Shown here: piece by piece, positions 16,814-25,929 of the stretch
Numbering within the stretch: the stretch's first letter is position 1
Layout: each line of letters opens with the position of its first letter
Assembly (NCBI GenBank): GCA_963797485.1
Contig: CAWCPF010000003.1
Coordinates: forward strand, 1,240,001 to 1,304,000
Source: CAWAND01 sp963797485
GTDB lineage: Bacteria; Chloroflexota; Anaerolineae; Anaerolineales; E44-bin32
DNA: 64,000 bases
Direction of reading: 5' to 3'
Program-made: the position numbers and the translations under genes
The notes under the pieces: model-generated
What the model was told of the DNA's origin: nothing
Databases searched by the model: none
The model's input: the letters and a program-made list of their open reading frames with translations, nothing else

Positions 16814-18796
16814 CTAGTCGGTGATCAAATCCAGGTATTCGTGGCGAAGGATTTCGGCCGACCCAAGGCCGAGGGTGTCGAGCAGGTCGGTGATGAGCTC
16901 GGCTTTCTCCTCGGCATCTCCGCGGGACCAGGTCCGGCTCTTGATCTCCAGGTAGGATCCCGGCAGGTCGGGCTCGAGCACCCGATCGGTATTAATGAAG
17001 AACTCGATCCCGTTGAAGCGGGCCAGCCAGCGTAGCCGGTCCTTGTGGATGGTGGACTCGCCGCGCGGCTTGAAGTACTCGCGGTAGAAGCGCAGGCCGT
17101 GGGGGGCCGGGGCGATGAAGCGCGACCGGGACAGCAGCACCGAATTGGGGAACTCGCGTTCGGCGGCCGGGCCGATCAGCGTCAGCCGGTAGCGCACGTT
17201 GGTGACCTCGCCATTGTCGTCCAGGAAATCGTCCTCCCGGTGGCGGAGCCGGCCCTCGTCGTCGCCCTCGAACACAAAGTAAGTGTCGTATTCCAAATAG
17301 TGGGCGCGACGGATGAGCTCGAGCGGCCCGTCCGTGATGGCCGACATGGTGCGCTCCGGGTCTTCCAGCCGGACCTTGATCTGGACCTCGTAGCTCTCCT
17401 GTTGTTCGGCACCGCCGATGGCCACCAGTTTGGAAAGGACCGAGCCTTCGCGCTCGACCAAGAAGGCATCGATCCGCCGCGCGTAGTCGGCGGCGGCCTC
17501 AAGCAGCGGCGGCAGATCGATGGTCTTCAGCTCGCCAGCGCGCATCAGCCAGCGCCCGTTGACCATCACATCCCGAACATCGGTGGATTTGGCGGCGTAG
17601 ATCAGGCGAGCGTACACGGCCCCCGGGTCGCGATCGAAATGGGGCAGGTTGTGCACCGTATTCAGGTCCACCAACGCCAGGTCGGCCCGTTTGCCGGGTT
17701 CCAACGAACCGACCAGATGGCCGATGTGCAGGGCGCGGGCGCCCATGCTGGTCGCCATCTCGAAGACTTTGCGCGCCGGCAGCGTGGTTGGGTCACGCGT
17801 GACCGCTTTGGCCACAAAAGACGCCAGTCGGATCTCCTCGAACATGTCAAGATCATTGTTGGACGACGGGCCGTCCGTTCCGATGCCGACGTTCAGCCCG
17901 GCCTCCAGCATCTGGTTGACAGGGGCGAAACCGGAGGCCAGCTTGAGGTTGCTAGTCGGGTTGTGAGCCACCCCGGCGTGGGCGTGCTCGAGCGTGTGCA
18001 TCTCGCCCGTGTCGATGTGCACGCAATGGGCAGCGATGACCTTGGCTTCCAGCAGCCCCTGCTTCTTAACCCAAGGCACGACGGGCATGTCGTAGGTCTC
18101 GCGCCACAGTTCGACCTCCTGGGAGGTCTCGGAAATGTGGGTGTGAAGCGGGACGTCGTACTCCTTGGCCAGCGCTGCACATGCCTGCAGGATCTCGGCC
18201 GTGCAGGTGTAGGGGGCATGGGGCGACACCGCCGGGACGATCAGCGGGTGATCCTTCCAGCGCTCGATGAAGCCGCGGGCGGAGTCCAGGGCGTCTTCGT
18301 AGGACTCGGCGTCCGGTGACGGGAATTTGAGGATTGTTTGCCCGCAGACAGCCCGCATCCCGACTTCGGCCACCGCCTCGGCCACGGCTTCCTCAAAGTA
18401 GTACATATCGGCGAAGGCCGTAATGCCTGAGCGGATCATCTCGGCGCAGGCCAGCTTGGCGCCCAGCCGGCAGAACTCCGGGGAGACGAATTGGCGCTCC
18501 ACCGGCATCATGTAACCCATCAGCCACACATCCAGGCGACGGTCGTCCTCGAGGCCGCGCAGCAAAGTCATCGAGGCGTGTGTGTGGGCGTTGATCAAGC
18601 CGGGAGTCAGGGCCATGCCGCCGCAGTCGATGACCTCCTTCGCCTGATACTCGGCCTCCAGGGCCTGGGACTCGCCGACGGCGGCGATGACCTGGCCGTC
18701 CACGGCCAGCGCGCCGTCGCTGAAGACCCGAAAATCGGGATCCATGGTTATCAGGATGGCATGGGTCAGCAGGGTATCGACTTTGGGCATACGCAA
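16814..18796 (-). CDS. MtaD/SAH-deaminase-like amidohydrolase fused to a CYTH-like domain
   Basis: Residues 1-455 or so form an amidohydrolase close to 5'-methylthioadenosine/S-adenosylhomocysteine deaminase: metal-binding INAHTHASM (about 69-75), the HTHISET and AHCVHID metal/substrate segments, and GTDGPSSNND. Such enzymes hydrolytically deaminate adenosine-type nucleosides. From about residue 468 to 660 a second region resembles the CYTH fold: opening EVQIKVRLED in place of the usual ExExK, then YDTYFVF, RLRHRE, LEIKSRTWS and a terminal YLDL. CYTH enzymes bind triphosphate groups (adenylate cyclase IV, thiamine triphosphatase). No stop or ribosome-binding site separates the halves, so the fusion appears real. 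Normal single-domain length would be about 430-450. TATAAT lies at 18826-18821. Confidence 0.85.
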   Translation of the reverse strand: MRMPKVDTLLTHAILITMDPDFRVFSDGALAVDGQVIAAVGESQALEAEYQAKEVIDCGGMALTPGLINAHTHASMTLLRGLEDDRRLDVWLMGYMMPVERQFVSPEFCRLGAKLACAEMIRSGITAFADMYYFEEAVAEAVAEVGMRAVCGQTILKFPSPDAESYEDALDSARGFIERWKDHPLIVPAVSPHAPYTCTAEILQACAALAKEYDVPLHTHISETSQEVELWRETYDMPVVPWVKKQGLLEAKVIAAHCVHIDTGEMHTLEHAHAGVAHNPTSNLKLASGFAPVNQMLEAGLNVGIGTDGPSSNNDLDMFEEIRLASFVAKAVTRDPTTLPARKVFEMATSMGARALHIGHLVGSLEPGKRADLALVDLNTVHNLPHFDRDPGAVYARLIYAAKSTDVRDVMVNGRWLMRAGELKTIDLPPLLEAAADYARRIDAFLVEREGSVLSKLVAIGGAEQQESYEVQIKVRLEDPERTMSAITDGPLELIRRAHYLEYDTYFVFEGDDEGRLRHREDDFLDDNGEVTNVRYRLTLIGPAAEREFPNSVLLSRSRFIAPAPHGLRFYREYFKPRGESTIHKDRLRWLARFNGIEFFINTDRVLEPDLPGSYLEIKSRTWSRGDAEEKAELITDLLDTLGLGSAEILRHEYLDLITD

Positions 18797-18820
18797 CCTC
18801 GAGCGGGGCAGATTTGACGG

Positions 18821-18826
18821 ATTATA
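18821..18826 (-). promoter_or_regulatory. -10 box of the amidohydrolase gene
   Basis: A perfect TATAAT on the minus strand lies 24 bases before the ATG at 18796. No convincing -35 is seen at standard spacing. Confidence 0.45.
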
Positions 18827-19240
18827 GCAGGCTTACCGCAGGCAAGTCCCTAGATGACCTTGCGGCTTCACATTCGGCTGACATGGGCCCATCATTCCCC
18901 GTCGCTTGCTTTGAGCCTTGGGGCGGGCGTGCGCATTGCAGGAGCTGCGCAGGGTGAGCCTCTTCGGAACAGGTCAAGCTTGGGAGGTGATAGGGATCGG
19001 TCCGGTGTGCCCTCGAGCTGGAGCCCACTACGCAAACCGTGGTGAGGCCGAAAAGCGGCCGGCGAATTTGGCGCGCTGCTTGAAAACTCACCCTGGCCGA
19101 AGGGCGGGGTGCTGCGCTGCCTCGGCCGACTCCCAACAAGACCATGGGCCCTTACAGCCCGAGGGCGAACTCAGAGTGACCCCATTTCCCCGCGTGTCGG
19201 TTCCAGCTCGGCGTGGAGTGCCTCACCCAGTGTCACCAAA
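18827..19240. other. Non-coding stretch, no gene recognised
   Basis: About 410 bases between the amidohydrolase promoter region and the terminator of the SPFH operon. Short open frames exist on both strands, but none shows a recognisable motif or ribosome-binding site. I see no tRNA-like or repeat structure in it. Confidence 0.5.
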
Positions 19241-19279
19241 GACGAGGCTGTCCAAGAAGTGACTTTGGACAGCCTCGTC
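19241..19279 (-). terminator. Terminator-like hairpin after the SPFH gene
   Basis: A perfect 15-bp stem (19241-19255 with 19265-19279, 9-base loop) lies 43 bases beyond the SPFH stop. Read leftward, it is followed by TTTGG, a weak T-tract. The inner stem GGCTGTCC resembles the hairpins at 29750 and 37146. Confidence 0.7.
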
Positions 19280-19322
19280 GCCTAACTTGAGCAGGGATCG
19301 GATCTTCCGGACAAACGATCGG

Positions 19323-20306
19323 CTATTTCTCTTCGACCTGGTTTTGTTGTGCCAGGGCGACCATCCCGCTGAGACCGCCCAAATTCATGGTGTCCACTGC
19401 GCTGGAGGGGACAATCACCAGCGCACCCTTATCCTTGAGCCCTTCAAACAACATGTTCATGGCCCGCAGGTGCAAGGCGGTGGGGTTGCTGATATAGGCC
19501 TGGGAGGCTTGAGCAAAGCTCCCCGCAACCTGCAGTTCGGCCTCGCCCAGGATGACGCGTGACTGACGTTCGCGCTCGGCCTGGGCCTGCTGTGACATGG
19601 CGTCCTCAAGCCCCTGGGGGATGATCACATCGCGAATTTCCACGCTCTGGACGGTCACTCCCCAAGGCGTGGTCCGCTCATCGATGATCTTCTGCAGCTG
19701 TTCATCCATTACCGCCCGGCCGACCAGGATTTCCGCCAGGGTCATCTGGCCAATGATCTCCCTCAGCGCGGTCTGCGCCGCCCAGGCGATGGCATTGCGA
19801 TATTCTGCTACCTCCAGGGCGGCTTTCTCAGCGTCCCACACGACCCAGAAGAGCACCGCATCCACGTCGACCGGCACGGTGTCTTTGGTCAAGGTCTTCT
19901 CTGCGCTGAAGGGAGTAACCATCACCCGGTGGTCGATCCACACCGGCGTGCTGTCGAGGATCGGTATGATCCAGAACAGGCCGGGCCCCTTGAGCCCATT
20001 GAAGCGGCCCAGCCGAAGCACGACGGCCCTTTCCCACTGCTGAGCGACCTTGATGGCGAACAAGAGGTAGAGACCAACGATCAGGACAACAATCCAATAC
20101 GCTGTTGTCAGGACCGGGCCAAGATTGCCATCCATGACGATGTTGCCAAGCGTGGCGACGACCATGAGCACCACAAATACGAAGATGGCCATGACGCTGA
20201 TGCGCCGAGTGTCGATAGATTTGAGAAAGGCGGTCTTTGTCTGAGCCTGGAACGAACCGGCTTGCTCCGAATCCTGCGACGGGTTCTGGACCATTTTCCT
20301 TGCCAT
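19323..20306 (-). CDS. SPFH/Band 7 (slipin/stomatin-like) membrane protein
   Basis: This 327-residue protein has a cytoplasmic N-terminus, two membrane segments (about 36-55 and 65-90) and an SPFH domain beginning QQWERAVVLRLGRFNGLKGPG, followed by an IIPQGLEDAMSQQAQAERERQ coiled region typical of slipins. Such proteins form oligomeric membrane scaffolds. I chose ATG 20306 because GGAGG lies nine bases upstream; the longer frame overlaps the GntR gene. It is four bases downstream of a GntR regulator and no NfeD protease partner is visible. The GntR pairing suggests regulated expression. Confidence 0.9.
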   Translation of the reverse strand: MARKMVQNPSQDSEQAGSFQAQTKTAFLKSIDTRRISVMAIFVFVVLMVVATLGNIVMDGNLGPVLTTAYWIVVLIVGLYLLFAIKVAQQWERAVVLRLGRFNGLKGPGLFWIIPILDSTPVWIDHRVMVTPFSAEKTLTKDTVPVDVDAVLFWVVWDAEKAALEVAEYRNAIAWAAQTALREIIGQMTLAEILVGRAVMDEQLQKIIDERTTPWGVTVQSVEIRDVIIPQGLEDAMSQQAQAERERQSRVILGEAELQVAGSFAQASQAYISNPTALHLRAMNMLFEGLKDKGALVIVPSSAVDTMNLGGLSGMVALAQQNQVEEK

Positions 20307-20310
20307 ATCA

Positions 20311-20778
20311 TCAACCTCCAAGGGGATTGCCTGATTCTGTCGGGTGGTCGCGCTGCCAACCCGCCAGCTGCTGCCGAAAAACACGCTCGATTTGCTCCGG
20401 CGATGCGCCGGACCCCGCTGCCTGATCGACAAACCGCCGAGCCAATTCCGACAACTCTTCGGCCGAGATGGCTCTTGTTTCGTCTTCTTGCACCTGCGCC
20501 AAACCCAAGGCGGGCTGCGCCTCGATAAACGTGCCGCGTCCGCGCTGGGTGGAGATCAGGCGCCGTTCGTCGAGAATTCGGTAGGCGCGGGCGACGGTGC
20601 TGAAATTGATCCGCAGGTCGATGGCCACCTCGCGCACGGTGGGGAGCTGGTCGCCTGGCTTGAACGTCCCATTGGACACCAGGTGCTCCATCTGACGCAC
20701 AATCTGCTTGAAGATGGGCTCGCCTGAGCGGAAATCCAGGTGGATGCGCCCGGCTAATGCATCCAATAGTGCCTCCAT
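20311..20778 (-). CDS. GntR-family transcriptional regulator (YtrA-like, short)
   Basis: This 155-residue protein has an N-terminal winged helix: PIFKQIVRQMEHLV, then PGDQLPTVREVAIDLRINFSTVARAYRILDERRLI and GRGTFI. The C-terminal part is too short for a FadR or UTRA ligand domain, as in the YtrA subfamily, which often controls membrane-protein operons. It is the first gene of an operon with an SPFH protein. A promoter and two identical 10-base direct repeats lie directly upstream, compatible with autoregulation. Confidence 0.88.
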   Translation of the reverse strand: MEALLDALAGRIHLDFRSGEPIFKQIVRQMEHLVSNGTFKPGDQLPTVREVAIDLRINFSTVARAYRILDERRLISTQRGRGTFIEAQPALGLAQVQEDETRAISAEELSELARRFVDQAAGSGASPEQIERVFRQQLAGWQRDHPTESGNPLGG

Positions 20779-20784
20779 AGTTGA

Positions 20785-20837
20785 ATTGTTGCATTGTGTC
20801 TTTGTGGCATTGTTGCATGAAACAGTCTGCTTGTCAA
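20785..20837 (-). promoter_or_regulatory. gntR promoter with overlapping direct-repeat operator
   Basis: On the minus strand TTGACA (20837-20832) is followed after 17 bases by AACAAT (20814-20809). The 10-mer ATTGTTGCAT (plus-strand reading) occurs at 20785-20794 and again at 20809-20818, a 24-base period; one copy covers the -10 box. A regulator bound to both would block its own transcription. Confidence 0.55.
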
Positions 20838-21153
20838 GAGGCGATGAGTTGATGCCTCGGGTGCCTCGCTGACCGGGCCCTTGAAGCAGCGCTGAACGGT
20901 ATCAAGGGAAACTCGTTCCAAACTGAGCCACGTGCATTGGGCCCCGGCGCGGATACGGCGCACCGAGATGGAAGCAAGCTCGGCCGAGGTCACTCCCCTG
21001 GGCAGCGCCGAGTTCGCCGAGCCTGGGACGTACTACATATGAAGTGTCCACTTTCGACTTCAACGCCCCGTCAACCTTCACGTTGACCGTCACCACGCTC
21101 TAGCCGGCACGGGCAATCCGGCACCGCCCAAATGTGCCTGACCTCCGTGGTTG
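20838..21153. other. Intergenic DNA between divergent gntR and pdp, no gene seen
   Basis: About 315 bases. One 64-codon frame exists on the minus strand but has no ribosome-binding site and no recognisable motif. I see no convincing structured RNA. Confidence 0.5.
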
Positions 21154-21159
21154 TATAAT
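21154..21159 (+). promoter_or_regulatory. -10 box for pyrimidine-nucleoside phosphorylase
   Basis: A perfect TATAAT lies 16 bases upstream of the ATG at 21176, with GGAGGAG between. No good -35 is visible. Confidence 0.45.
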
Positions 21160-21175
21160 CTCGCCGGAGGAGCCC

Positions 21176-22489
21176 ATGCGCGCGGTCGACATTATCGAAA
21201 AGAAACGCGACGGCGGGACCCTGACCCCCGAAGAAATCGAATTCTTTGTGAAGGGCTTCACAAATCGGGACATTCCCGACTACCAGGCGTCCGCCTGGGC
21301 CATGGCGGTCCTATTCCAGGGCATGACCCCCAAGGAGACCGCCGACCTGACACTGGCGATGGCCCACTCCGGAGACGTCATCGATCTCTCCGACACCGTC
21401 GACCTGGCGCTCGACAAGCATTCGACAGGCGGGGTAGGGGACAAGACCACGCTGGTGGTCGAGCCGATGGTGGCCGCCTGTGGGGTGCCGGTGGGCAAGA
21501 TGTCGGGCCGGGGTTTGAGCTTCACCGGGGGCACGCTCGACAAGATGGAGTTGATCCCTGGCTACAACGCCAGCCTGACGATTGACGAATTCAAAGCCCA
21601 GCTCAAGAAGATCGGGCTGGTGTTGGCCGGCCAGACGGGCAATCTGGCGCCGGCCGATGGGTTGCTATACGCGCTGCGCGATGTGTCCGGGACCGTTCCG
21701 TCGATCCCGCTTATCGCCTCGTCGGTGATGAGCAAGAAGCTGGCCAGCGGCGCGCAGGCCATTGTCCTGGACGTCAAGCTCGGGCTGGGCGCGTTCATGC
21801 CCGATGTCGAGCAGGCTCGCCGGCTGGCTCAGCGCATGGTCGAAATCGGCCAGCTTGCCGGGCGGCAGGTCGTGGCCCTGTTGTCCGACATGAACCAGCC
21901 GCTGGGACGCGCGGTCGGAAACGCGGTCGAGGTGCGCGAGGCGATTGACACGCTGCGCGGGCAGGGGCCTGAGGACTTCCGTGACCACTGCCTGGAGGTG
22001 GCGGGCCATATGCTCATTCTGGCCGGGCGGGCGGAAAACCCCGAACAAGGGCGCGCCCAGGCGGCCGAGGCGGTGCAAACCGGCAAGGCCTTTGAGAAGT
22101 TCAAGGCCCTGGTGGCGGCCCAAGGCGGAGACACGTCGGTGGTGGACGAGCCTGACCGCTTGCCCACGGCCCGATTGATTGAGACCATCCCCAGTCCCAT
22201 CACCGGCAACATCCAGCAGCTGCATGCCCGTGAAATCGGATTGACGGTCATGCAGCTTGGCGGGGGCCGGGAGAAGAAGGGCGATCCGATCGATCACGCC
22301 GTGGGCGTGGTCCTGCATCACCGCGTCGGGGATCCGGTCGAGCGAGGCGACACCCTTTTCACCCTGCACGCCAACGACGAGACCCGCGCCGCCATGGCCG
22401 TGCAGCGCTTGCTGGCGGCCACCAGGATCACGCAGAAACTCGCCGAAGCTTACCCCCTGTTCTATGGTTCGATCTGGCCCGGAGGTTGA
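21176..22489 (+). CDS. pdp: Pyrimidine-nucleoside phosphorylase
   Basis: This 437-residue enzyme splits uridine, deoxyuridine or thymidine with phosphate in nucleoside salvage. Seen motifs are DKHSTGGVGDKTTL (phosphate loop), MSGRGLSFTGGTLDK, and the C-terminal domain with HAVGVVLHHRVGD. Sequence and length fit the Pdp/thymidine phosphorylase (DeoA) family; Pdp is preferred on general resemblance. I chose ATG 21176 for its GGAGGAG ribosome-binding site five bases upstream and the normal N-terminus MRAVDIIEKKRDG. It stands apart from other salvage genes. Confidence 0.93.
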   Translation: MRAVDIIEKKRDGGTLTPEEIEFFVKGFTNRDIPDYQASAWAMAVLFQGMTPKETADLTLAMAHSGDVIDLSDTVDLALDKHSTGGVGDKTTLVVEPMVAACGVPVGKMSGRGLSFTGGTLDKMELIPGYNASLTIDEFKAQLKKIGLVLAGQTGNLAPADGLLYALRDVSGTVPSIPLIASSVMSKKLASGAQAIVLDVKLGLGAFMPDVEQARRLAQRMVEIGQLAGRQVVALLSDMNQPLGRAVGNAVEVREAIDTLRGQGPEDFRDHCLEVAGHMLILAGRAENPEQGRAQAAEAVQTGKAFEKFKALVAAQGGDTSVVDEPDRLPTARLIETIPSPITGNIQQLHAREIGLTVMQLGGGREKKGDPIDHAVGVVLHHRVGDPVERGDTLFTLHANDETRAAMAVQRLLAATRITQKLAEAYPLFYGSIWPGG

Positions 22490-22564
22490 GTTTCATGCCG
22501 CCGCCGTTGGCCCCTTTGCGGCGGCTCAGGCCCGGCGCGGCGCCGCGGCTCGAGGGGTGAGGGT

Positions 22565-25500
22565 ATGACCCAGGAAGGCGAGCAGTTCGTCGGCGAGCTC
22601 AGGTTGGGCCGCCAGCTGTCCGGCCTGTGGCCGGTGACGGTGGCGGGTTTGGCCGCGCTGGCCGGGGTGAGCTATCTGCTGGCCGGACGGTTCCAGACGT
22701 CTTCCCCCAAACTGGTTTTCATAGTGCCCCTGCTGGGCGCGGGCGTGGTGGCGCTGACGCTCCTCAATCTCCTCGAGCTGCTGGCGGGCAGCGGGGAGGG
22801 CGGCGGCAGCTACGGCCTGGCCCAGGAAGTGCTGGGTGGCCTGGGTGGCTTTGTTACCGGCTGGCTGATCCTGGCGGGCCAGGTGGTTGTGCTGGCCGCC
22901 TGCCTGCGCGCCATCGGGGATTTAGCGGCGGCGGCCCTGCCGGCAGATTGGCGGGTTGCGCCCTGGATCGGGGCGGGGGTGTTGGCCATAGTCGCGCTGG
23001 CCCAGGCGCTCCAGGCTCTGCCGCGTCGGCCGTCCCGCGAGCGCTTTATCGCCGGCCTGATGGTCCTCATCGTCACTCGCTTTCTTGACCACGCGGGGTG
23101 TGCCAGGCCCGACCGCCGCCGGCGCGCTCGGCGCGACCTCGAGTTTGTCCCAGCAGGTGGCGCCTTTTGCGCTGCTGTACCTGGGCGTCGAAGCCATTCT
23201 GTTTGTCCGTGGCCAGATCCGAAACCCTGGACGCCACCTGGTGCCGGCGCTCGGTCTGGTCCTGCTGGTGGGCACGGGCGTCTCAATCCTGGCCCTGGGG
23301 GTTTTGGCGTCGCCGGCTGGGGTGGCGGACGGACTTCGTGTGGTCTCTCAGGGTGGGATTAGCTGGCTGGCTGCCTCCCAATCGGCCGCCCAGGCGCTGA
23401 TCATGCTGGCAGCGCTGCTGGCTTCGGCCGGTGCCGCCTTAACGGGCGCTGCCCGCTCCCTGGCCAGCCTCAGCCGAAGAGGTGGTCTGCCGGAGGGCCT
23501 GAGGCGTGTCCGGCGTGCGTTCAAACTGCCTCCTTGGCTCATCTTTCTCCCAACCCTGGGCGCGGTGCCACTCATCGGCTGGGCGTCGGCCGAGGCCCTG
23601 ATCGACGCGGGGGCGGCGCTGTTCCTGACGGCCATGCTGTTGGTCGACCTGGCGGCGCTCACCAGCCGGCGGGCTGAGCCGGAGCGCCGCCGCGGGCTGG
23701 TGCTGCCGCTGTTTCCCCTGTTCCCACTCGTGGCGGCTGGGATCAACTTCCTGCTCGTCCTGGCGCTGCCCGGCCGGGCGCAGCTCGGACTGGTGTTCTG
23801 GTTGATCATCGGCGGCGGCGTTTACTTTGTCGTGGCCCGGAGGGGCCAGGTGGTGGCCCAGGAGGGCGTCATCACCTTCGGGCGCGATCAACGGGTGGAG
23901 AAACAGGAGGCAACTTACCGCCTGCTCGTGCCACTGGGCCCCGGGCAGGCTCGGAGCTACGGTTTGAATGTGGCCACCGCCATCGCCCGCCAGCTCGGCG
24001 GCGATGTGATCACGCTGCAGGTGATCCCCATGCCCGACCCGCTGGCTATCGAGCAGGGCCGCCGCATGGCGCAGGAGCGCAACACCCTGTTCAAGTGGTC
24101 CAACCGGCTGGCGAGTGAGACCGGCGTGCCGATCACGCCCATCACCCGGATCTCACGATCAGTGTCCGAGGGGATCGTGGACACGGCCATCGAGGAAGCC
24201 TGTGACCTGATTGTCATCCCGTGGAATGAGGACCGGCCCCCGGGCGGCGACGAGGTCGGGGGCGTGGTCGATCAGGTTGCCGCTCAAGCGCCGTGCAGCG
24301 TGGCCGTGGTGGCCCACCGGGCCGACCCCTCGCCCGCTGGCGATGATGGCACCCACGGGGCGGGCTCAACCGGACGGTCCGATGAGGGGCCCAAGATCGT
24401 GGTCCCCACGGCGGGCGGGCCGCACGCGCCGCTGGCCATCGGCCTGGCTCTTCTGCTTGGGCAGGATTGGCAGGCAGACGTCGAATCGGTTTACTTCGTC
24501 GAGCCGGGCGCCTCGCCGGCCGAGATCGAGGCCGGGGAAGGGCGCATTCGGGATACTCTGGCGCGCTTCCGCAACAGTGCCCAGGCCATGTTCAGGCAGA
24601 CCGACGCGAAGCCGGCTCTCGATCCAGGTCGTGTCAAGTCGCGGGTGGTCGAGGCGGAGAGTGTCTTGAGCGGCCTGGTGGCGGCCGCCGACGGGGCCGA
24701 CCTGGCCTTTATCGGCTCATCGGAGGAAGCTCTCATCGATCGTTTCATCTTCGGCAATCTTCCGCTGCAAGTGGCCTCACAAACCCAAAGCCCGGTCATC
24801 ATGGTCCGCCAGCACCGTGGCCTGCCGCGGTTTTGGCTCAGCCGCGTGCTGAGGGCCGCTTTCGCCGCCGTCCCAACCGTCGATGATGCGGAGAAGATCA
24901 CCGTCTACAAACAGGTCCGGCGCGACGCACGTCCCAGCTCCGACTTCTTCATCATGATGGGGCTGTCGGCCATCCTGGCCACGCTGGGGCTGCTTCAGGA
25001 CAGCCCGGCGGTGATCATCGGCTCGATGTTGGTCGCACCGCTTTTCTCACCCATCCTGGCGATCAGTCTGGGCGTGGTGCAGGGCGATCTGCGCCTGCTG
25101 CGGGTGGCCCTGGAGGCGGCCCTCAAGGGCATTGCCCTGGCGGTGGGGCTGGCGGTGGTGGTGAGCCTGGTCTCGCCGCTGGCGGCCGTGACGCATGAGA
25201 TCAGCGTTCGGACGCAGCCCAATCTGTTCGACCTGGCCGTGGCCCTGGCAGCCGGAGCGGCCGGGGCGTACGCCATCGCCCGCAAAGAGGTCTCAGCCGC
25301 GCTCCCCGGCGTCGCCATCGCCGTGGCTTTGGTTCCGCCGTTGGGCGTAGTGGGGTTCGGGCTGGCGACCGGGAATTTCAACCTGGCCGGGGGCAGCGCC
25401 TTGCTGGTCCTCACCAACCTGATCGCCATCGGTTTCATGGGATCCATCGTGCTTCTGCTTCTGGGCTTCCAGCCCGGCCGCGGACCAGCCCGCCGGGTGA

Positions 25501-25844
25501 ACCTGCGCCGCGGCCTGATCGTCAGCCTCCTGCTCTTGCTGCTGATCGCCGTTCCTCTGGCGGCTGTGTTCACCGCCGCCGTCCGGCGTTCCCGGCTGCA
25601 GCACCAGCTGCAGGACGTGTTGGCTGCCCAGTTCGAGGCGATGCCAGACGCCCGCCTCGAGGATTTCACCTACACCAACTCCGCCGGTGTGCTCGAAGTC
25701 CAAGTCACGGTATGGTCGTCGGGCGGGCTCACCGACGCCCAGATCCAGGCGGTGGTCGGGGCGCTCAAGGAAACCTTCGGACGCCCGGTGATTCTCAACA
25801 TCGACGCTATCCAGGTGAACCAACACCAATCCGCCTCGCCTTGA
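22565..25844 (+). CDS. APC-type permease fused to two universal-stress domains and DUF389 (one frameshift)
   Basis: A very large protein (about 1,090 residues once one frameshift near 23080-23085 is repaired; the locus has one base too many). Residues 1-430 or so are an amino-acid-permease-like membrane region with many hydrophobic helices. Two universal-stress-protein-like domains follow (TYRLLVPLGPG ... VIPWNEDRP, and KIVVPTAGGPHAPLA ... FIGSSEEALIDR). Then comes a DUF389 (TIGR00341) membrane region, DFFIMMGLSAILATLGLL ... VIIGSMLVAPLFSPI ... ALVPPLGVVG, and a soluble tail. The natural substrate is unknown. USP domains would bind nucleotide and could gate transport. The ATG at 22565 has GAGGGG just upstream. 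The end is convergent with the peptidase gene. Confidence 0.82.
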
Positions 25845-25894
25845 GCCCCGGCCCGACTGGCCGGATGAGCCGAACGGGCGGATACCCCAGTATG

Positions 25895-25914
25895 ATTGTG
25901 AAATATCTCACAAT
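25895..25914. repeat. GTGA-N6-TCAC palindrome, copy B (perfect 7-bp arms)
   Basis: ATTGTGA-AATATC-TCACAAT is a perfect inverted repeat matching the CRP consensus core TGTGA-N6-TCACA. It lies in the 85 bases between two convergent genes, so it is not in a promoter position. Confidence 0.7.
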
Positions 25915-25929
25915 TCGAGTGGGGTGCGG

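Noticed and set aside
17045..18319. A long open frame (424 codons) on the plus strand
   Set aside because: It is antisense to the amidohydrolase-CYTH gene, which has clear motifs; long antisense frames are common in GC-rich DNA.
20902..21096. A 64-codon open frame between gntR and pdp
   Set aside because: No ribosome-binding site, no recognisable motif, and it lies in a divergent promoter region.
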